From Prevotella sp. (lineage in GTDB: Bacteria; Bacteroidota; Bacteroidia; Bacteroidales; Bacteroidaceae), in the NCBI GenBank assembly GCA_017458005.1, contig JAFTGH010000033.1, positions 1 to 62,090 on the forward strand: DNA of 62,090 bases. The letters are read 5' to 3'. Positions within the stretch are counted from its first letter, which is position 1. Each line of letters begins with the position of its first letter. Below are positions 26,507-33,696 of the stretch, piece after piece. The notes beneath the pieces were generated by a model. It saw only the letters and a program-made list of their open reading frames with translations. It had not been told where the DNA came from and did no database searches. The translations under genes and the position numbers were made by a program.

Positions 26507-27493
26507 CTAGCGCAACTCGCTGACAGGGATATTGTCCTTGTCGTTATAGTTCAGGTTCTCACCAGCCATACCCCAGATGAAGGTATAATAATAGGTGGCG
26601 GCGGCACAGTGGATGCTCCACTCCGGCGACATGATAGCCTGCTCATTCTTCAGCCATACCACACGGGTCTCCTGAGGCTCACCCATGAAATGGCTCACCT
26701 GCTGACCCTCGGGCACGTTGAAATAGTAGTATGCCTCGATACGACGACCATGGGTATGGGCGGGCATCGTGTTCCACACACTACCTGCCTGCAACTGGGT
26801 CAAGCCCATCTGCAACTGGCAGGGTCCCTCCTCCAGCGAGGTGTTCACGATCAACTGGTTGATAGTGCGCTGGTTGCTCTCAGCAAGGGTGCCCAGAGGC
26901 TTGTCCTTGGTACCTATGATGGTAGCCTTCAACGACTGCACCTTCCCGTTCTTACGACCGTCGAGGGTCACCCACTGTGTCTTGTAGTGCTGGTGGGCAG
27001 TGGCGGAGTTCAGATAGAACTTAGCGGGTTTCTGAGGATCCTTCGAGCGGAAGATGACCTCCTTGTTGGAGTCGATATCCTTGCCGTTCTTGTCCTTTCC
27101 CAGCCAGCCGCGACCCACATAGAGCGCCTCGCTATAGCCGAGCGGGTATTCCTGTCCGTCGACGATGACGACACCGTCACCACCCGTGTTGATGATACCC
27201 AACTCACGGTTGCGCATGAAATAGTCGGCACGCAACTGCGGATGTGTCTCCAACTTCAGGTCTTTTGTCACTGGCATAGCACCACCGTAGATGAAACGGT
27301 CGTACATCGAATAGGTCAGGTTAATCTCGTCGGCAGCCATCACCTTCTCCATCACGAAGCGGTCACGCAGTGTCTGTGTGTCGTAGTGCTTCACGTCGGT
27401 AGGATGACATGCCTGCTGGAAATTCATGGTCTGCTGGGCAGAGCCAACTGTCATCGTTCCCATAAGCATGAATGTCAAAATTGTCTTTTTCAT
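26507..27493 (-). CDS. kduI: 5-keto-4-deoxyuronate isomerase with signal peptide
   Basis: 328 residues: an N-terminal signal peptide ([19 protein letters not shown], 1-19) followed by a full KduI, which interconverts 4-deoxy-L-threo-5-hexosulose uronate and 3-deoxy-D-glycero-2,5-hexodiulosonate in pectin and glycosaminoglycan breakdown. Family blocks: [55 protein letters not shown], then the metal site [16 protein letters not shown] and [11 protein letters not shown]. Ordinary KduI is ~280 residues and cytosolic; removing the signal leaves a normal length plus a short insertion near 135-145. An internal Met at residue 23 could give a cytosolic form. Second gene of the EIIC-kduI-MFS unit. Confidence 0.9.
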   Translation of the reverse strand: MKKTILTFMLMGTMTVGSAQQTMNFQQACHPTDVKHYDTQTLRDRFVMEKVMAADEINLTYSMYDRFIYGGAMPVTKDLKLETHPQLRADYFMRNRELGIINTGGDGVVIVDGQEYPLGYSEALYVGRGWLGKDKNGKDIDSNKEVIFRSKDPQKPAKFYLNSATAHQHYKTQWVTLDGRKNGKVQSLKATIIGTKDKPLGTLAESNQRTINQLIVNTSLEEGPCQLQMGLTQLQAGSVWNTMPAHTHGRRIEAYYYFNVPEGQQVSHFMGEPQETRVVWLKNEQAIMSPEWSIHCAAATYYYTFIWGMAGENLNYNDKDNIPVSELR

Positions 27494-27499
27494 TGTTTA

Positions 27500-27592
27500 T
27501 ATATTTTTACCTTTTTACTTTCTTACTTTTTTACTTTTTTACTTTCTTACCTTTTTACTTTCTTACCTTTTTACTTTCTTACCTTTTCCTCC
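27500..27592. repeat. GTAAAAAG-type low-complexity repeat
   Basis: On the plus strand, units of TTTTTACTTTCTTAC and close variants repeat about six times. The repeat begins in the spacer before kduI and runs into the last codons of the EIIC gene (…KEEKVRK), so the end of that protein is encoded by the repeat. Similar tracts lie at 52131-52166 and 58249-58263. Confidence 0.85.
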
Positions 27593-28938
27593 TTTGCAAT
27601 GCGCTGGCGGTTCCAGACGACCATACCGATGGTGATGAGGGTCAGGATACCAGCACCCACCCACTGGAGGTTGTTCACGCACTTATAGATGACCCAACCG
27701 AAGAGCGAGGAGGCGAAGTCAAGCGCACCAGCCTGGAATCCCTCTGGTATCTTTGCGGCAGGGTCCTGTGTCTGGGCATATACCGTCTGGGCTGCCTGTG
27801 TGAAGGCGGAAGCCATGTCGGTGACAAACCACAGACCGATGCCCACCGTGATGATACCGATGATCAGCGTCTTCACCACGTTACCCTTCGTATAGGGCAG
27901 TACCATGACAAACACATAGAACATACCCGCAAGGGAGGCAAGGGGCAGGAACTCATTACCCGGCAGTGCAACTGCCATCAACAAGGCAAGGGGTATCAGG
28001 ATCAGGGATGCCACCAAAGTGGTCGGATGACCGATGACCAGTGCGGGCGACATACCGATATACACTTTCTTGCCAGCCCACTTCTTCTGCACCACCTCCT
28101 GTGTCTTCTCAGCGATGGGTTTCAAACCGTCGATGAAGAGTTTGGTGATACGGGGTATCAACTCCATCACAGCACCCATCGTCACACCCAGGAACAGGAT
28201 CTTCTTGATGTCCAACTGTGCCACGGCACCGATCAAAGCACCGACGATGACACCCAGTACGATAGGCTCACCGAGTACACCGAACTTCTTTTTCAGTCCC
28301 TCCGCGTCAATATCCAGTTTCGAGAAACCGGGAATCTTATCCAGCAACCAGTTGATGGCGATGGCGAAAGCGGTGAAACTCTGACAGAAAGGTTGTGGGA
28401 TGGAGATACCGTCCATATCGTCATAGTAGCCTTGGAACTTATCCGCAGTCAGGTCTGCCATCACCAAGGTGATGATATAGCAGACGATGGCGGCGAAATA
28501 GCCCCACGCCAGGCTCTGGTCCATCACGAAGTAGGCGACGGCACCGATAAAGGCGAAATGCCAGTAGTTCCACAGGTCGATATTCACGGTACGGGTACAT
28601 CCTGTGATCAGCAACAGGAAGTTGACACCCAGACAGATCGGGATGATCAGCGCACCCACCGCTGTGTTATAGGCGACGGCGGCGGCAGCGGGCCATCCCA
28701 TGTCAAACACACCCAGTTGCAGGTCATAGAGTTTGGATATCTCACTCAGCGGAGATCCGAAATTCGTGGTCAGCAGTGCGGTGACAATACCCAGTCCCAC
28801 AAAACCGACACCGACATACAGACCTGATTTCAGCGACTTACCGAACTTCATGCCGATGCACAGTCCGATAATCGTAAACAGAATGGGCATCATGACCGAT
28901 GCGCCCAAACTGATAATGTAACTAAAGACTTGTTCCAT
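27571..28938 (-). CDS. PTS EIIC component, galactitol (GatC) family, orphan
   Basis: 455-residue polytopic protein resembling the galactitol-family EIIC permeases: the start VFSYIISLGASVMMPILFTIIGLCIGMKFGKSLKSGLYVGVGFVG, then NYWHFAFIGAVAYF and GEPIVLGVIVGALIGAVA, are family-like. In a PTS, EIIC moves sugar while EIIA/EIIB phosphorylate it; no EIIA, EIIB, HPr or EI gene is in this window, and the phylum generally lacks a full PTS. It leads the operon with kduI and the MFS carrier, so it may be a non-phosphorylating permease for a uronate-derived sugar; that is an inference. Starts 38 bases downstream of a good -7 box. Confidence 0.82.
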   Translation of the reverse strand: MEQVFSYIISLGASVMMPILFTIIGLCIGMKFGKSLKSGLYVGVGFVGLGIVTALLTTNFGSPLSEISKLYDLQLGVFDMGWPAAAAVAYNTAVGALIIPICLGVNFLLLITGCTRTVNIDLWNYWHFAFIGAVAYFVMDQSLAWGYFAAIVCYIITLVMADLTADKFQGYYDDMDGISIPQPFCQSFTAFAIAINWLLDKIPGFSKLDIDAEGLKKKFGVLGEPIVLGVIVGALIGAVAQLDIKKILFLGVTMGAVMELIPRITKLFIDGLKPIAEKTQEVVQKKWAGKKVYIGMSPALVIGHPTTLVASLILIPLALLMAVALPGNEFLPLASLAGMFYVFVMVLPYTKGNVVKTLIIGIITVGIGLWFVTDMASAFTQAAQTVYAQTQDPAAKIPEGFQAGALDFASSLFGWVIYKCVNNLQWVGAGILTLITIGMVVWNRQRIAKEEKVRK

Positions 28939-28975
28939 TATTCTATGTTTTCTTTTGTTTTAGCGTAGATTGTGT

Positions 28976-28984
28976 GCAAAGATA
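28976..28984 (-). promoter_or_regulatory. promoter -7 box of the EIIC-kduI-MFS operon
   Basis: Minus-strand TATCTTTGC, 37 bases upstream of the EIIC start. Confidence 0.65.
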
Positions 28985-29031
28985 CAAATAAGTAAGCGAA
29001 ACACAAAATAAAATGCGATTTATTTATAAAA

Positions 29032-29061
29032 AGAGTCCGCCTCCACAAAGAAGCGGACTCT
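29032..29061 (-). terminator. minus-strand intrinsic terminator without an obvious gene
   Basis: AGAGTCCGC (29032-29040) pairs with GCGGACTCT (29053-29061); read on the minus strand the stem is followed by TTTTTAT. No intact minus-strand gene precedes it; the remnant at 30600-30740 would have been read toward it before the ATPase gene was inserted. Confidence 0.75.
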
Positions 29062-29133
29062 CTTCGTATTCTAATGGGAGAAGGACATTACGCAGGTAAA
29101 AATTAGAAAGGTGCCATCTTCCCAATGAATAAC

Positions 29134-29160
29134 AAAAGGTGGGAAGAACGCCTCACGGCT
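29134..29160. repeat. 27-bp direct repeat, left copy, flanking the ATPase gene
   Basis: Identical to 30537-30563 over 27 bases; core GGTGGGAAGAACGCCTCACG. The copies bracket the ATPase gene and its leader. Confidence 0.9.
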
Positions 29161-29233
29161 GATTTTTCTATTAAATAACCTTAAATATTACATATTTGTG
29201 ATTCATAATTTTGTAAAGTCACTGTTAAAACTT

Positions 29234-29242
29234 TATCTTTGC
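29234..29242 (+). promoter_or_regulatory. promoter -7 box of the ATPase gene
   Basis: TATCTTTGC, 107 bases before the start codon; the four 22-bp repeats fill the leader. Confidence 0.65.
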
Positions 29243-29248
29243 AATCGA

Positions 29249-29336
29249 GATTTGAACATTTTGCGGCTAAGATTTGAACATTTCGTAAGCACAATTTGAA
29301 CATTTCGTAAGCACAATTTGAACATTTCGTAATCAA
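29249..29336 (+). repeat. four tandem 22-bp repeats in the ATPase leader
   Basis: Units start at 29249, 29271, 29293 and 29315. The core is ATTTGAACATTTCG followed by a variable eight-base end (TAAGCAC in units 2 and 3). The 22-bp period equals about two helical turns, suiting repeated protein binding, or repeated hairpin-free RNA sites, between the promoter and the start codon. Confidence 0.9.
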
Positions 29337-29348
29337 AATTCTAGTATT

Positions 29349-30536
29349 ATGGAGTATAGAAGACTGCATTTTGCTGAAGTACTTGAGCGGATGAACGAGC
29401 CCCGCAGATACATCCAAGTATTGGCAGGTCCCCGTCAAGTCGGCAAATCGACACTAATGGATCAAGTGCTGGAAGAATGCCAGTTGCCCCATTATCTGTA
29501 TAATGCGGATGGGATTGACGAGAACGATACGGATTGGATCAGACGAATATGGGATAGTGTCCGGGCTCAAATGGATATTAAGCAACAGAAAGAGGCAGTT
29601 CTGGTTGTTGATGAAGTTCACAAGATTAAGCATTGGAGTGAGATCGTCAAACGAGAATGGGATGCTGACACCCGTACCCAGCGACAGTTGAAAGTATTTT
29701 TGTTAGGCTCTTCACGCCTGATGTTGCGAAAAGGTCTAAAAGAGTCTTTAGCGGGTCGTTTCGAATTAATACGCTTAGGGCACTGGACATTACGGGAAAT
29801 GGAGGATGCCTTTGGATGGACACTCGACGAATGGGTCTATTATGGAGGATATCCTGGTAGCGCCCCGCTTATAAAGGACATGCGTCGCTGGAAAAATTAT
29901 GTCAAAGAGTCATTAGTGACTCCCGCAATAGAGAAAGATGTCATACTGACATCTAACATTTATAAACCAGCACTGATGAAGCAACTTTTTGTACTGGGAT
30001 GCTCCTATTCTGCTGAACTGCTGTCGTTGACAAAGGCATTGGGGCAGTTGCAAGATGCGGGGAACGTAACAACGCTGTCATCCTATCTTGATATTCTTGA
30101 CCAGTGCAACTTGTTGACAGGACTGCAAAAATATGCGAACGATACCGCACGTCGTTATCAGTCTGTGCCTAAATTCCAAGTATACAACAATGCCTTGCTG
30201 ACTGCTTATAAAGGTACTGGTTTTGACAAAGACCGCATTGACACACAGGTATGGGGTCGGTGGGTGGAATCCGCCGTGGGAACCTATCTTCTGGGAGAAG
30301 CAGAAGAAGTTGGCTACAAACTCTATTACTGGCGAGAGCGCTCTGACGAGGTCGATTATGTGATTGTCCGTCAAGGAGAAGTCATTGCATTGGAAGTAAA
30401 GAGCGGACGGCGTGGCATGAATAGCGGGCTTCCAAAATTCTGTGACAACTATCACCCTAAACGCTCCCTTGTCATCGGTACAGACGGCATACCCTTCGAC
30501 GACTTTTTCCGAATGAATATAGAAGACTTATTTTAA
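29349..30536 (+). CDS. ATP-binding protein, AAA (DUF4143-type) family
   Basis: 395 residues. Walker A is AGPRQVGKSTLM (Lys33), Walker B is AVLVVDEVHK (Asp88-Glu89), a sensor-like LLGSSRLML follows, then an arginine-rich FELIRLGHWTLREM, and the C-terminal half carries the DUF4143 pattern with a nuclease-like end (DEVDYVIVRQGEVIALEVKSG). Such ATPases are abundant and variable in Bacteroidales and have no settled role. No partner gene lies alongside. The gene, with its own promoter and leader repeats, sits between two 27-bp direct repeats, the right one starting at the base after its stop codon, which points to insertion as a unit. Confidence 0.88.
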   Translation: MEYRRLHFAEVLERMNEPRRYIQVLAGPRQVGKSTLMDQVLEECQLPHYLYNADGIDENDTDWIRRIWDSVRAQMDIKQQKEAVLVVDEVHKIKHWSEIVKREWDADTRTQRQLKVFLLGSSRLMLRKGLKESLAGRFELIRLGHWTLREMEDAFGWTLDEWVYYGGYPGSAPLIKDMRRWKNYVKESLVTPAIEKDVILTSNIYKPALMKQLFVLGCSYSAELLSLTKALGQLQDAGNVTTLSSYLDILDQCNLLTGLQKYANDTARRYQSVPKFQVYNNALLTAYKGTGFDKDRIDTQVWGRWVESAVGTYLLGEAEEVGYKLYYWRERSDEVDYVIVRQGEVIALEVKSGRRGMNSGLPKFCDNYHPKRSLVIGTDGIPFDDFFRMNIEDLF

Positions 30537-30563
30537 AAAAGGTGGGAAGAACGCCTCACGGCT
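30537..30563. repeat. 27-bp direct repeat, right copy
   Basis: Identical to 29134-29160. On the minus strand the copy, with GGTGGG at 30571-30576 as partner, forms a weak stem followed by TTTTTT, so it may be part of an old terminator. Confidence 0.9.
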
Positions 30564-30599
30564 CATCTCCCCACCATCCAATTGCGTATTGGAAACGAA

Positions 30600-30740
30600 T
30601 TATTCCTGATAGAGCATCAATGTGCCCCAGCCTATCTGGTCGAAGGCACCAGAGTTGACACCGTAGCGGGCATCACCTGCGCCACACTCAGGACGCTGCA
30701 CCTCCGCATACTTCTTGACGAAGTAGTTACCGCTGGTGTT
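30600..30740 (-). pseudogene. 3' remnant of a minus-strand gene
   Basis: A frame of about 46 codons ends at the TAA at 30600-30602; it reads NTSGNYFVKKYAEVQRPE, CGAGDARYGVNSGAF, DQIGWGTLMLYQE. The codon use and the clean end look like a true protein C-terminus, but the frame breaks in a T-run near 30740 and no upstream part exists. Family not recognised. Its orientation is toward the terminator at 29032. Confidence 0.5.
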
Positions 30741-30786
30741 TTTTTTACCTTTTCTTTAAATACGAACCACGGAGGGAGAATACGTA

Positions 30787-30921
30787 ATGGAGTTCAGCCA
30801 TGCCTTTCTGGAACAAGGGTTCACGTTTGTGCGGAAGAGTTTCTCCCGTGGCTATCTGGTCGCCCGTCGTTCTGCCGATGAGATTCAGAACCGTTTAAAA
30901 CTGTTGGCAGTGACGCAATGA
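30787..30921 (+). pseudogene. 3' remnant of a plus-strand gene
   Basis: From ATG 30787 a 44-codon frame reads MEFSHAFLEQGFTFVRKSFS then RGYLVARRSADEIQNRLKLL and stops at 30919-30921. The in-frame sequence extends a few codons further upstream (TEGEYV) before becoming AT-rich, so this is probably the end of a larger gene. The last codons lie inside the left arm of the inverted repeat at 30909. Family not recognised. Confidence 0.4.
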
Positions 30922-31049
30922 CGCAAATGACGCAATATTTGCAGACTTCATATACGCGCGCAGGCAGGAAAATTCCAAATTTCAAAAGTTCCTGCCCGCG
31001 CACGTAGGAGAGTTTATGTTTTTTGCGTCATTTGCGTCATTGCGTCACT
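30909..31049. mobile_element. large nested inverted repeat, MITE/REP-like
   Basis: The outer arms, 30909-30935 and 31023-31049, are perfect 27-bp reverse complements made of TGACGCAA units. Inside, 30955-30970 and 30989-31004 form a second 16-bp stem (CGCGCGCAGGCAGGAA against its near complement, two mismatches). The whole 141-bp element could fold into one long hairpin. No transposase gene is within it. Confidence 0.7.
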
Positions 31050-31111
31050 CCAACATCAAACAAACTTATAATCAACAAAAACGATGAAAGAACTACATCG
31101 GGGAGCCACCT

Positions 31112-31310
31112 TAGGAAGGCGGCACCTCCTGCCCCCGAAGGTGCCGCCTCCGACCCCCGGAGCCCGTACCTCCGAGGGGCGAAGCCTAAGGCTTCGTGAT
31201 GTCGCTTCTCTCGGGGGGCGTGATATCGTTATCGCGATATACGAAGGCACCGATATACGAGATTTTCGATATACGAAGAAAAAAAATTCCCTGCAAATGC
31301 CCGAAGGGCA
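31112..31310. repeat. GC-rich palindromic repeat cluster
   Basis: Hairpin GGCGGCACCT (31118-31127)/AGGTGCCGCC (31139-31148), then CGAAGCC/GGCTTCG near 31182, then CGATAT-type units at 31217-31277, then a TGCCC/GGGCA hairpin near 31301. The 16-mer TAGGAAGGCGGCACCT at 31112 recurs at 7742-7757. Looks like interspersed repeat debris rather than coding sequence. Confidence 0.55.
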
Positions 31311-31332
31311 CAGCGGGCAATTTTGTTTTTTG

Positions 31333-31341
31333 TACCTTTGC
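31333..31341 (+). promoter_or_regulatory. -7 promoter box
   Basis: TACCTTTGC, 52 bases before a small open frame at 31394. May be the surviving promoter of a lost gene. Confidence 0.45.
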
Positions 31342-31393
31342 AACGGATATCCAAAACAACTTTAGTATTCACCATTTAAACACACAAAAAAGT

Positions 31394-31516
31394 ATGGCAA
31401 CAAACAAATTTTCCATTCATTCCCTTCCTTTCATTTCTTCGGCGCGAAGAAACGGAACCAAAGAAGCATCCACCCCCTCCCATCCTCCCCCTATCGACGA
31501 CCAGCGTTTAGCGTAG
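31394..31516 (+). CDS. small open frame, doubtful
   Basis: 40-codon frame MATNKFSIHSLPFISSARRN followed by GTKEASTPSHPPPIDD and QRLA, behind the promoter box at 31333. The composition changes to repeat-like (RRNGTKEAS…) after about 15 codons, so it is more likely the truncated start of a lost gene than a working peptide. No family recognised. Confidence 0.25.
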   Translation: MATNKFSIHSLPFISSARRNGTKEASTPSHPPPIDDQRLA

Positions 31517-31634
31517 GCGGCGTCAAAAAAACATCGCGTCGTCCCGCGATACCAAAACACAGGAGGAGTCGCGGCTTCTGCGACGACGAGTTTTCCCTCG
31601 CCCCTGAGGGGAGAGGGAGACAGGGAGAGAGGTG

Positions 31635-31709
31635 GAGCCCCTCCTGGCAAGGAGGGGACGGGGGAGGTCGAGAAGAGCCCTCTTGGCAAGGAGGGGACTG
31701 GGGAGGTCG
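31635..31709. repeat. two tandem GC-rich ~36-bp repeats
   Basis: Units at 31635-31670 and 31675-31709, each with GGCAAGGAGGGGAC at its centre and GGGGAGGTCG at its end. Each can pair within itself (CCCCTCC/GGAGGGG). Such elements are common between genes in Bacteroidetes. Confidence 0.7.
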
Positions 31710-31715
31710 CCTACT

Positions 31716-31930
31716 CTATTTCTTCCAATAGACGACGTAGCGACAGTGCTGGAGGTCGTAGAAGGGCTGGATGCGGATGCCGTTGCCGTCCACGAAGCGG
31801 AGTCCACCGAGGTGCTTGACCTCACCCAACGGGACATCGGGGTGCTTGCCATAGTCAAAGGTATAGTAGATGCCAGCATCATCTATGCCGACTATTATTA
31901 TATCGAGGCACTGCTCAGATGGAATAATTC
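31716..31930 (-). pseudogene. 3' remnant, resembling the end of a GH127-type enzyme
   Basis: A minus-strand frame ends at the TAG at 31716-31718 and reads back through YYTFDYGKHPDVPLGEVKHL, GGLRFVDGNGIRIQPFYDLQ and HCRYVVYWKK. The closing FYDxQHxRYVVYW is like the C-terminal strands of beta-L-arabinofuranosidase GH127 (DUF1680) proteins; this is from memory of the motif and not certain. Only about 60-70 codons remain and the frame has no start, running into the promoter of the next gene. Confidence 0.45.
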
Positions 31931-31938
31931 CAAATAAA

Positions 31939-31970
31939 TTTGGTAGTGTCGTTAGTTTTGTGTATTTTTG
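31939..31970 (+). promoter_or_regulatory. promoter of the fructan regulator gene
   Basis: TTTG at 31939-31942, 20 bases, then TATTTTTG (31963-31970), 28 bases before the start codon. Confidence 0.6.
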
Positions 31971-31998
31971 TGGTCGAACTTAATAATTCGATCCAGAA

Positions 31999-33552
31999 AT
32001 GCGAAAACTATTAATTAGTACGACCATAACAGTACTATTACTTTGTATGGGATGTAGAGAGCAGGAGAGGCACTATGTCATAGGTGTCTCCCAGTGCTCT
32101 GAGGATATATGGCGAGAGAAACAGAATGCGGAGTTGCGCATGGGCGCCTATATCCAAGGCGATGTAGAACTACGGTTCGCCTCCGCCTACGACAGCGACC
32201 AACGGCAGATCCAGCAGATAGACAGTCTGATCGCCACAGGCATCGACTTGCTGATTGTGGCTCCTAACCAGGTGGCGACGATCTCACCCGCCATCGACCG
32301 TGCCTATGACAAGGGCATTCCCGTCATCGTCTTCGAGCGTAAGACCAATTCCCGGAAATACACCGCCTTCATCAGTGCCGACAACTATGAGATGGGACGT
32401 ACGATGGGAGAACACATCGCCCGGCAACTGAAAGGGAAAGGGAATATCCTCGAGATCAAGGGACTCAAGGACTCCTCCCCCGCCATCGAGCGTCATAACG
32501 GTTTCATGGAGGCGTTGAGCCACTACCCGCAGATACAACTCATAGACACCCTGCAAGGCGACTGGACGGAGGAGAGCGCCTACGACGCCACGAAGCAGTG
32601 GTTGAGCCAAAAGCCAACTGCCATCGATTATGTGTTCGGACAGAACGACCGTATGGCGATGGGAGCCCGTAAGGCACTACTTGACTCCTCAACTCCCCAC
32701 TCCCTCACTACCAAATTCTGCGGCATCGACGGTCTGCCGGGGAAAGACGGCGGTATCCAGTTGGTACGTGACTCCCTGCTGGATGCCAGTTATATCTACC
32801 CTACTCATGGTGATCAACTCATCCAACTTGCTATTAATATCCTTGACGGCAAACCGTATGAGAAGGAGAACCTCCTGAAGTCGGCAATCGTCACCCGTGA
32901 CAATGCCAATGTCCTCTTGATGGAGAGCGAGGAGACCCTGCGGCAGACCGCCTACCTCGACCAACTGCATGAGAAGACGGACACCTACTTGCAGGAACTC
33001 GACACACAGAAAGCAATAACGCTCTTGGTCATTGTCATCCTCGTGTTGGTGATTATCTCCGCCGTTATCTTCATTGAGAGCATGCGTCGCCGCCACCGAC
33101 TGGAGCGACAGGCGTTCTCCATGGTCGTCAACGTACCCCAGAGCGAGACACCAGCGAGTGACTCCCCCAACACTCAGCAACAAGCGATCACGGATGTGAC
33201 CCAAGAGGAGCAGAAGCAGATAGAGGCGGATGCCGATGCCCGTTTCCTGGAGCGGTTGCGCCAGTATGTGCAGGAGCAGATGAGCGACAGTGACTTCAGC
33301 GTGGAGGAACTGGCGGCGCAGATGGGAGTGAGTCGTGTACAACTCTATCGTAAGGTGAAAGCGCAGACAGGTCGTACCCCTGTGGATATCATCCGTCTGA
33401 GTCGCCTCAACCGCAGTAAGGTGCTGCTACAGACCACCGACCTATCGGTCAGCGAGGTAGCCTACCAAGTAGGATTCACGGCGCCCAGTTACTTCACCAA
33501 ATGTTTCAAGGAGGAGTTCGGGATGCTACCAGGCGACACCAGGAAATCCTAA
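31999..33552 (+). CDS. membrane one-component regulator: sugar-binding domain + AraC domain
   Basis: 517 residues. An export signal (1-19, with CMGC, an imperfect lipobox) leads into a LacI/ribose-type periplasmic sugar-binding domain (about 26-300: HYVIGVSQCSEDIWREKQN, IDLLIVAPNQVATISPAI, AFISADNYEMGRTMGE, VFGQNDRMAMGA, CGIDGLPGKDGG). A membrane helix at about 340-362 and a short coil connect to a C-terminal AraC domain (about 413-517) with SVEELAAQMGVSRVQLYRKV and SVSEVAYQVGFTAPSYFTKCF. There is no kinase, phosphoacceptor or receiver domain. It lies directly upstream of susC and probably senses fructose or a fructan product in the periplasm and activates the locus. Confidence 0.9.
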   Translation: MRKLLISTTITVLLLCMGCREQERHYVIGVSQCSEDIWREKQNAELRMGAYIQGDVELRFASAYDSDQRQIQQIDSLIATGIDLLIVAPNQVATISPAIDRAYDKGIPVIVFERKTNSRKYTAFISADNYEMGRTMGEHIARQLKGKGNILEIKGLKDSSPAIERHNGFMEALSHYPQIQLIDTLQGDWTEESAYDATKQWLSQKPTAIDYVFGQNDRMAMGARKALLDSSTPHSLTTKFCGIDGLPGKDGGIQLVRDSLLDASYIYPTHGDQLIQLAINILDGKPYEKENLLKSAIVTRDNANVLLMESEETLRQTAYLDQLHEKTDTYLQELDTQKAITLLVIVILVLVIISAVIFIESMRRRHRLERQAFSMVVNVPQSETPASDSPNTQQQAITDVTQEEQKQIEADADARFLERLRQYVQEQMSDSDFSVEELAAQMGVSRVQLYRKVKAQTGRTPVDIIRLSRLNRSKVLLQTTDLSVSEVAYQVGFTAPSYFTKCFKEEFGMLPGDTRKS

Positions 33553-33553
33553 G

Positions 33554-33616
33554 AAAAATCGTTCAATGTCTAACAAAATTGTTACATTGAACGATTTTTT
33601 TAGTTCTTTGAAACAT
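33554..33616 (+). promoter_or_regulatory. susC operator region and regulator-gene terminator
   Basis: AAAAATCGTTCAATGT (33554-33569) and ACATTGAACGATTTTT (33584-33599) are 16-bp perfect inverted repeats ending in a T-run, which could also terminate the regulator gene. The right arm continues into TTAGTTCTTTGAAACAT. The CATTGAACG and TTTGAAACAT elements recur before the GH32 gene at the same distance (53 bases from ACG to the -7 box). Confidence 0.7.
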
Positions 33617-33645
33617 CTGTTTTAGCCCCTCTATGTAAATAGAAG

Positions 33646-33654
33646 TACTTTTGC
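33646..33654 (+). promoter_or_regulatory. -7 promoter box of susC-susD
   Basis: TACTTTTGC, 43 bases before the susC start. Confidence 0.7.
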
Positions 33655-33696
33655 GTCAGTAATTAACAAGAGTACTAACCAAACAAACAACAAGAA

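Noticed and set aside
27472-28827. Long plus-strand open frame (451 codons)
   Set aside because: It is antisense to the EIIC gene, rich in His/Gln/Asp typical of the complement of a hydrophobic GC3-rich gene, and starts in a low-complexity tract.
29249-29336. CRISPR-like array
   Set aside because: Four 22-bp units without unique spacers and no cas genes: direct leader repeats instead.
31084-31365. Plus-strand open frame of 93 codons
   Set aside because: Composed of palindromic GC-rich repeats and CGATAT units; the residue pattern follows the repeats, not a protein.
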